From: CAZTPJ01 sp964614515 | Lineage (GTDB): Bacteria > Planctomycetota > Phycisphaerae > Phycisphaerales > UBA1924 | Assembly (NCBI GenBank): GCA_964614515.1 | Contig: CAZTPJ010000108.1 | Coordinates: 1 to 10,041, forward strand | DNA length: 10,041 nt | Reading direction: 5' to 3' | Shown here: one piece after another, positions 5,255 through 10,041 of the stretch | How the letters are laid out: each line of letters opens with the position of its first letter | How positions within the stretch are numbered: the first letter of the stretch is position 1 | The notes under the pieces: model-generated | What the model was told of the DNA's origin: nothing | The model's database searches: none | The model's input: only the letters and a program-made list of their open reading frames with translations | Made by a program: the position numbers and the translations under genes

Positions 5255-8200
5255 ATGAGAACTGCATGGACTGTGTGGTCCCTCGCGGCGGCGTGTATGC
5301 TGCCTTTGGGGACGGCGTCGGCGCAGATGGCTGCCGATGACCTTCCGATCACCCGTCAGGTTCAGCCGATGAGCCTGACCAACTCGGTTTCCCTGCCGAG
5401 CGGAACGGTTGTCCACCGAACCAGCAACACGGTGGCGAATGTCCGTTCCTACAGCGTGCCCGGCACGCCGACGGTCATCCTCAACTGGGAAGAGATTCTT
5501 CAGGACGGTTCACGCCAGGGGTACACGGTGTGGAGCAAGGACGGCCTGACGCTCAGCAGCCGACCCTATGAACTCTCCAACGTCGTTCGCCTGCGATATC
5601 AGAACTTTGATCCGGCCCTTGGTGTTCCGGCCGTGCCCGGCATGTGGGCCGCCGACGCCGGCAACCAGATCCACCTCGTGCAGTTTGTCGGCACGCCGCT
5701 GGAAGAGTTCCGCGATGTGATCGCGGCCATGGGCGGTGAAGTGCATCGCTTCCTGCCTGACAACACGTTCATCGTTCAGTTGCCCGCGGGCGCGGCGAAT
5801 CAGATGCGGCAGCAGCCGTATGTTCGCTTCGTCGGCGAGTTCCACCCCGGCTATCGCCTGTCGCCGGAGATTCGCGATGCGCTGCGCGCGGGCGTCGATG
5901 ACCCCACGCCGACGCGTTTCTCGATCGAAACATTCCGCGCCGGCGAGGCGGATCAGCAGAAGGTGATGGACCGCGTGGTCGCCCTCGGCGGCACGTTCCG
6001 CGTGGTTGACCTTGATGGCTCGCGCATCGAAGCGCATCTGCCCATCGGTCGAATCATCGACATCGCTCGGATGAACGAAGTTCATTACATCGACACCGAC
6101 GGCGGCCCGGCCGAGCACGACATGGACATCGTGCGCAACATCGGCGGCGCCAACTTCATCGAGACGACCCTGGGCTTCACGGGCCAGGGCGTTCGCGCGG
6201 AAGTCTTCGACTCTGAACTCCGCACGACGCACCAGGAGTTCAGCCTTTTCGTGCCGATCCTGCACTCGACAGCCTTCACACCCGGCACCGCCCACGGCAC
6301 GAGCGTGTTCAGCATCATGTTCGCCCGCGGGGCCGACGCCGCTGCTCGCGGCCTGCTCCCCAACGCTGAAGCCCGCGTCTTCTACCGCGGCGGTGAGAGC
6401 ACCCAGTTCGGCGGCACGCACCTGAGCCGTCTGCAGATCGCGGCGGACCTGGCCAACGCGGCGAGCAACTTCCGCTCGGTCCTTCAGACTTCCAGCCTTG
6501 GTAGCGCCAGAAATCTGGTCTACAGCACCATCACCGCCGAGATGGACACGCTCCTGTTCACGCACAACGTGCTGCACCTGCAGTCGCAGAGCAACGCGGG
6601 TACGGTGACCAGCTACCCGACGAACGCCAGAATGTCCCGTCCACAGGCGTGGGCCAAGAACATCCTCTCCGGCGGCGCGGTGAACCATCTCAACACGCTC
6701 TCGCGAACCGACGACCGCTGGCTCGATCCGCCCAATGGCATCGACGCCGGCACCAGCATCGGACCGGCCGAGGATGGACGCATCAAGCCCGACCTGTGCT
6801 TCTTCTACGATGACACCCGCGCGGCCAGCAATGGCAGCAACTCGTCGTACACCGCCTTCGGCGGCACCTCCGGCGCCACGCCCAGCATCGCAGGCTACGC
6901 CGGCCTCTTCCACCAGATGTGGCACGAAGGCGTCTGGCCGGGCTACGGCGGACGTTCCAACGTCTGGGAAAGCCGCCCCTCGTATCACGTCGTCAAGGCC
7001 GCGCTCATCAACACCGCGTTCCGCTACACATGGAACGTGGCCGATCCGCTGGACATCCGCATCATCCGTGTTGTCCAGGGTTGGGGCATGCCTGACATGC
7101 AGAATCTCTACAACAAGCGCGAAAGGACCATCATCGACGCGGAGCAGACGATTCTCTCCAACGGCCAGAGCAAGCGATACCTCATCAACGTGCTCGCCGG
7201 CGAGCCGACGCTCAACGTCACCATGTCCTATCGCGATCCCTCCGGCACCACCAGCGCCAGCCAGCACCGCATCAATGATCTCTCGGTGCGACTGACCGCG
7301 CCCAACGGCGTGATCCGCTGGGGCAACAACGGCCTGGGCGGCGCGGGCACGGGCGGGAGCAACTTCAACACCACCGGCGGCGTCTCCAACAAGATCGACA
7401 CCGTCGAGAACATCTTCGTGGAGAACCCTGCGGCCGGAACCTGGATCGTCGATGTCTTCGGCGACCAGATCGTCCAGAACGCACGACCGGGTAGCACCGG
7501 CATCAGCGCCAACTACGCCCTGTGGATCACGGGCGCGCAACTTGACGGCGGCCAGGGCTGCCTCGGCACGACGACGGCCAACAACGGCCGCACTGAGGCC
7601 GGCGCAGGCGTCTTCCTCAACCTCACTCCCAGCGACAATGACCTGCTGATCACCGAGATCACCAGCGAAACGGGCACGGCCGCGACGGGCAACGTCAACA
7701 TCGAGATCTACACCCGCCCCGGCACCTACGTCGGCTTCACGGGCAGCAACGTCGGCTGGACGCTGGCTCGTTCCGTGGTCGGCACGGGCAACGGCGCGAC
7801 GTTCACCGTCGATCTGACCAACAACCCGATTCGTCTTCCCAAGGGCGCGACGACCGGCATGTACATCGTGAATCAGTCGGCCGGTGGCGTTCGCTACACC
7901 GGAACCGGCGGCGCGGTGCAGGAGACGTGGGTCAACGACGATCTGACGCTGTTCGCCGCTCACGCCCGCGGCGGCCCGCCGTTCTCCGGCACTGAGTTCA
8001 CGCCGCGCGTCTTTGCCGGCAACATCTGCTACGACGTTGACTTCGGCACGAACAAGACCAACTGCCAGCCGCTCGACATTCCCTCCTTCGATCGCACCTT
8101 CACTGGCCAACTCACCCGCGGTTTCTACTTCCAGGTTCCCGCCGGCGAGCATGTGACGATCTGCTCGCTCAACGTGCCCAACGAGGCGTCTCAGAACGTG

Positions 8201-9739
8201 CAGAACGTCGAAGTCGTTCGCTTCAACGCGGCGCCTCCGGTGTTCCCAACGACAACCAACGCGTTCAACTCGCTCTTCCGCTCGGTCAACCAGTCCGTCG
8301 CGGCGCCGCTTGCGACGCAGATCCGGCTCAACCCCGGTGATCACATCGGCGTGCTCGGCGCAACCGGCGTGGCCACCAACATGTTCAACTCTTACTCAGC
8401 CCTGCTTCCCACGGGCACCTATGCCTCGGCGATCCTCGACCGGCCGACGAATCTGACCCGCATCAACTTCCAGAACAACCTCTTCTCGAACCCGGCCGCG
8501 GACCTTTCGATGAGCAACGGCAACATCGAACTCGGCCGCGTCGAAGTCGGCTATCGCGCCAGCCCCTGGGGCAGCGAAGCGCCGGAGCAGCCGGCGTTTG
8601 ATCGAACCTTCTCCAGCACCTCGCTCACCCGCGGCTTCTGGTTCACCGCGCCGCGTGACTTCGATATCACCGGCCTGAGAGTGCCCAACGAAGTGGCCGG
8701 GCCTCAGAACGTGCAGGTCGTCCGCTTTGACGCGGCGCCGCCGAACTTTCCGACCAGCACCGGCGCCTTCTCCACGCTCTTCCGCGCCACGGGCGTCAAC
8801 AACACCTTCATCATCCAGTGCAACATCCGCGTCAAGCAGGGTGACATCATCGGCATCCTGGGCGCGACGGGCACGGCCACGATGAACAACTCCTACTCGG
8901 CAGCGCTGCCCAACAGCGCCTTCGCCACCGACGTGCTCGGCACGCCGATGACGATCCGCCGCCTGCTGTTCCAAGGCAACCTCAACACCACGGCCCCCAC
9001 GGCCTTGTCGCAGGAATCCAGCGCGACCACGCCCTTTGAGATCGGCCGTGTCTTCATGTGGGTCAAGTGCTACAACCAGAGCGAAAGCGTCCTGCTTGAC
9101 GGGGACACCCAGGCCACGGGCAGCAACCTCCTCGGCGGTCCGCTCAACACGCCGTTCGGGCAGGTTCGCTTCCCCATCGGCGAGTTCGTCGCGTTCGCCG
9201 AACCGGAAATGAACGCCGCGGGTTCATTCGGCAATCAGTTCGACATCGTCAACACCACCAACGGCGCACGACTGGAGTGGGACTTCAACGTTCACTCCGT
9301 GACGTTCGTCTACGGCGGCAATCTCGGCGGCATCCGTGTTGAAGCGCTCAACCAGGCTGGCGCGGTGGTCGATGTGTTCGAACAGGCGGACACCTTCAAC
9401 GGCCAGCCCGCCGGTCCGCAGATCCTCCGAGGCAACAACATCCGCGCCATCCGGTGGAACGACACCACGCCCGGTTCAGCGTTCGCCGGACTGGACAACA
9501 TCGTGCTCAAGGTCGGCCCGCAAGGCCCGACGTGCCCGAGCTGCTCCTGCAACTTCGACATCACCACGGGCAACAATGTCTGCGACATCTTCGACTTCCT
9601 CGCCTTCGGCAATCTCTTCAACACGGGCGATCCGTGTGCGTGCAACCTTGACATCAGCACGGGCAACAATGTCTGCGACATCTTCGACTTCCTCGCCTTC
9701 GGCAACAACTTCGCCCTGGGCGCTGGTGCGTGCCGCTGA
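5255..9739 (+). CDS. secreted multidomain subtilase (S8, Kp43-like) with dockerin-like C-terminal repeats
   Basis: The product has 1494 residues and begins with a signal peptide (predicted cleavage after TASA, about residue 23). Two prodomain-like units follow at about 140-199 and 221-282; both carry a GG-turn followed by a LP-G segment. The catalytic domain shows Asp319 (VFDSELRTTHQEF), His347 (AHGTSVF) and Ser539 (GGTSGATPS), with Asn447 (SQSNAGT) a likely oxyanion residue. A C-terminal beta-sandwich of the Kp43 protease type lies at about 626-761 (NDLSVRLTAPNG; VENIFVENPAAGTWIVDVFG). Further modules are a planctomycete-type sandwich (about 768-930), a tandem duplication (945-1104 and 1115-1273), a sandwich ending in GLDNIVLKV (about 1274-1420), and two dockerin-like repeats of period 31 at about 1432-1494. 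It should degrade extracellular or surface protein. It is monocistronic, with a strong ribosome site and a strong terminator. Substrate, and whether the tail binds a partner or the surface, are unknown. Confidence 0.9.
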   Translation: MRTAWTVWSLAAACMLPLGTASAQMAADDLPITRQVQPMSLTNSVSLPSGTVVHRTSNTVANVRSYSVPGTPTVILNWEEILQDGSRQGYTVWSKDGLTLSSRPYELSNVVRLRYQNFDPALGVPAVPGMWAADAGNQIHLVQFVGTPLEEFRDVIAAMGGEVHRFLPDNTFIVQLPAGAANQMRQQPYVRFVGEFHPGYRLSPEIRDALRAGVDDPTPTRFSIETFRAGEADQQKVMDRVVALGGTFRVVDLDGSRIEAHLPIGRIIDIARMNEVHYIDTDGGPAEHDMDIVRNIGGANFIETTLGFTGQGVRAEVFDSELRTTHQEFSLFVPILHSTAFTPGTAHGTSVFSIMFARGADAAARGLLPNAEARVFYRGGESTQFGGTHLSRLQIAADLANAASNFRSVLQTSSLGSARNLVYSTITAEMDTLLFTHNVLHLQSQSNAGTVTSYPTNARMSRPQAWAKNILSGGAVNHLNTLSRTDDRWLDPPNGIDAGTSIGPAEDGRIKPDLCFFYDDTRAASNGSNSSYTAFGGTSGATPSIAGYAGLFHQMWHEGVWPGYGGRSNVWESRPSYHVVKAALINTAFRYTWNVADPLDIRIIRVVQGWGMPDMQNLYNKRERTIIDAEQTILSNGQSKRYLINVLAGEPTLNVTMSYRDPSGTTSASQHRINDLSVRLTAPNGVIRWGNNGLGGAGTGGSNFNTTGGVSNKIDTVENIFVENPAAGTWIVDVFGDQIVQNARPGSTGISANYALWITGAQLDGGQGCLGTTTANNGRTEAGAGVFLNLTPSDNDLLITEITSETGTAATGNVNIEIYTRPGTYVGFTGSNVGWTLARSVVGTGNGATFTVDLTNNPIRLPKGATTGMYIVNQSAGGVRYTGTGGAVQETWVNDDLTLFAAHARGGPPFSGTEFTPRVFAGNICYDVDFGTNKTNCQPLDIPSFDRTFTGQLTRGFYFQVPAGEHVTICSLNVPNEASQNVQNVEVVRFNAAPPVFPTTTNAFNSLFRSVNQSVAAPLATQIRLNPGDHIGVLGATGVATNMFNSYSALLPTGTYASAILDRPTNLTRINFQNNLFSNPAADLSMSNGNIELGRVEVGYRASPWGSEAPEQPAFDRTFSSTSLTRGFWFTAPRDFDITGLRVPNEVAGPQNVQVVRFDAAPPNFPTSTGAFSTLFRATGVNNTFIIQCNIRVKQGDIIGILGATGTATMNNSYSAALPNSAFATDVLGTPMTIRRLLFQGNLNTTAPTALSQESSATTPFEIGRVFMWVKCYNQSESVLLDGDTQATGSNLLGGPLNTPFGQVRFPIGEFVAFAEPEMNAAGSFGNQFDIVNTTNGARLEWDFNVHSVTFVYGGNLGGIRVEALNQAGAVVDVFEQADTFNGQPAGPQILRGNNIRAIRWNDTTPGSAFAGLDNIVLKVGPQGPTCPSCSCNFDITTGNNVCDIFDFLAFGNLFNTGDPCACNLDISTGNNVCDIFDFLAFGNNFALGAGACR
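8087..9073 (+). repeat. tandem duplication of a ~160-residue module within the subtilase
   Basis: The first unit (residues 945-1104) and second (1115-1273) both begin FDRTF and share LTRGF, VPNE, QNV, VVRF, AAPP-FPT, the LGATG segment, NSYSA and a closing GR-V strand, separated by a short Pro-rich linker. Period is 170 codons. The pattern is an all-beta, carbohydrate- or surface-binding style module, but I cannot name the family. Divergence shows the duplication is old. Confidence 0.8.
9548..9739 (+). repeat. two dockerin-like repeats, 93-base period, 48 bases identical
   Basis: CNFDITTGNNVCDIFDFLAF and CNLDISTGNNVCDIFDFLAF are 31 residues apart. The DNA is identical for 48 bases (9565-9612 and 9658-9705). 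The pattern resembles the duplicated Ca-binding loop plus helix of dockerins (D-x-N-x-D-G-x-x-D), but the loop reads D-I-T/S-T-G-N-N-V-C-D and adds paired Cys residues (CPSCSC, CAC, VCD, final C), suggesting disulfides. The near-identity at DNA level implies recent duplication or gene conversion. Confidence 0.8.
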
Positions 9740-9785
9740 TCGCATGACTCGCCGGACCTGATCCGGTGAACACGACGCAAACACA

Positions 9786-9815
9786 GGGGCCATCCCACGC
9801 GGGATGGCCCCTTTT
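9786..9815 (+). terminator. intrinsic terminator of the subtilase gene
   Basis: GGGGCCATCCC (9786-9796) and GGGATGGCCCC (9801-9811) form a perfect 11-bp stem with loop ACGC, followed by TTTT (9812-9815). It begins 47 bases after the subtilase stop codon. On the minus strand the hairpin is followed by TGTGT, not a T-run, so it works mainly for the plus strand. Confidence 0.92.
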
Positions 9816-9978
9816 CATTGCGCCACGCCCGGACACTGGCGTTGCGCCGCCGATGCCGCTACGCTCGCCGCTGTGGCTGACACACGTGTCTTTCTCGCGG
9901 ATCTGGCCGTGGCTTTGCTTGAGGCCGCGGCCGCTGCGCCCACGCGGAACTTCGATGCGCTGCGCCACGGCGATCAAG

Positions 9979-9994
9979 GCCCCGCGTGCAAAAA
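9979..9994. repeat. 16-bp element, right copy of an inverted pair (other copy 63-78)
   Basis: GCCCCGCGTGCAAAAA is the exact reverse complement of 63-78. Here it lies 165 bases after the subtilase terminator and 15 bases before the window-edge hairpin. I see no good -10 box before it (GATCAA is poor), unlike the tRNA copy. Confidence 0.6.
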
Positions 9995-10001
9995 ATCTGG
10001 T

Positions 10002-10041
10002 TTCCCGGACTGAAGGAGAGTTGCAAAACTCTTTCAGGGAA
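10002..10041 (+). other. stem-loop with GNRA tetraloop, reaching the window edge
   Basis: AGAGTT-GCAA-AACTCT (10017-10032) is a perfect 6-bp stem closed by GCAA, a GNRA tetraloop. The helix continues with two bulged bases (GG) into CTGAA/TTCAG, or alternatively into TTCCC (10002-10006) with GGGAA (10037-10041). The left arm contains AAGGAGAG (10013-10020), which resembles a Shine-Dalgarno sequence held in the stem. On the minus strand the hairpin is followed after a few bases by six T (9990-9995), so it could also terminate a gene beyond the window. The right side is cut off. Confidence 0.5.

Larger units (their letters stand above)
9740..10041. other. 302-base region after the subtilase, no convincing gene
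   Basis: It contains the subtilase terminator (9786-9815), the right copy of the 16-bp element (9979-9994) and a hairpin at the window edge. A 46-codon frame from GTG 9873 to TGA 10013 is open and starts plausibly (VADTRVFLADLAVALLEAAAA), but it has no ribosome site and no recognisable family, so I leave it uncalled. Confidence 0.5.

Noticed and set aside
4953..5258. 101-codon plus-strand frame before the subtilase
   Set aside because: TTG start without ribosome site, no family, and it spans the hairpins and Shine-Dalgarno site of the next gene.
5510..8344. 944-codon minus-strand open frame opposite the subtilase
   Set aside because: It mirrors the third-position GC bias of the real gene, is Val/Ala/Arg-rich, and the plus-strand gene has signal peptide, catalytic motifs, ribosome site and terminator.
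9873..10013. 46-codon frame from GTG (VADTRVFLADLAVALLEA...)
   Set aside because: The first half looks protein-like, but there is no ribosome site, the second half is featureless and it contains the 16-bp element; kept only as a remark.
10010..10041. Possible tRNA-Cys anticodon arm (TTGCAAA loop)
   Set aside because: With a seven-base loop the stem does not pair; the sequence folds instead as a GNRA tetraloop hairpin, and no D-arm precedes it.

Overview
The window looks like chromosomal DNA of a high-GC planctomycete, most likely class Phycisphaerae. This is an inference from protein style: a secreted protein ending in an IPAPG...RRRR variant of the PEP-CTERM sorting signal, and a giant exoprotein ending in two Cys-rich, dockerin-like repeats (NNVCDIFDFLAFGN) of a kind I associate with that group. 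No mobile element, CRISPR array, phage gene or defence locus is visible, and most of the window reads as ordinary chromosome.

Layout. Positions 1-52 hold the 5' part of an initiator tRNA-fMet on the minus strand, cut by the window edge, with a good promoter at 80-108. About 500 bases of G-rich, palindrome-rich sequence without a convincing gene follow. A predicted lipoprotein of unknown function (566-1615, +) converges on a PEP-CTERM-like exported protein (1664-2293, -). Upstream of the latter, on the same strand, lies a two-gene unit: a Tat-exported N4-(beta-N-acetylglucosaminyl)-L-asparaginase-family enzyme (3617-4732, -) followed 8 bases later (or by a 4-base overlap if a TTG start is used) by a cytoplasmic alpha/beta-hydrolase (2475-3608, -).

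A 522-base divergent region (4733-5254) carries at least four inverted repeats, one of which has the form of a minus-strand intrinsic terminator with no gene before it. It leads into a single 1494-residue secreted subtilase (5255-9739, +) with an exceptionally strong Shine-Dalgarno sequence, tandem prodomain-like segments, a catalytic domain with Asp/His/Ser visible, several beta-sandwich modules including a tandem 170-residue duplication, and two near-identical dockerin-like units. A textbook terminator (9786-9815) ends it. The last 225 bases hold a stem with a GNRA tetraloop, cut by the window edge, and a 16-base sequence that is the exact inverted copy of the start region of the tRNA-fMet transcript.

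Together the genes suggest envelope and extracellular functions: export or anchoring (lipoprotein, sorting signal, Tat signal), hydrolysis of protein and possibly glycoprotein-derived material. The protease, asparaginase and hydrolase could all feed on exogenous protein, but nothing in the sequence proves they cooperate.
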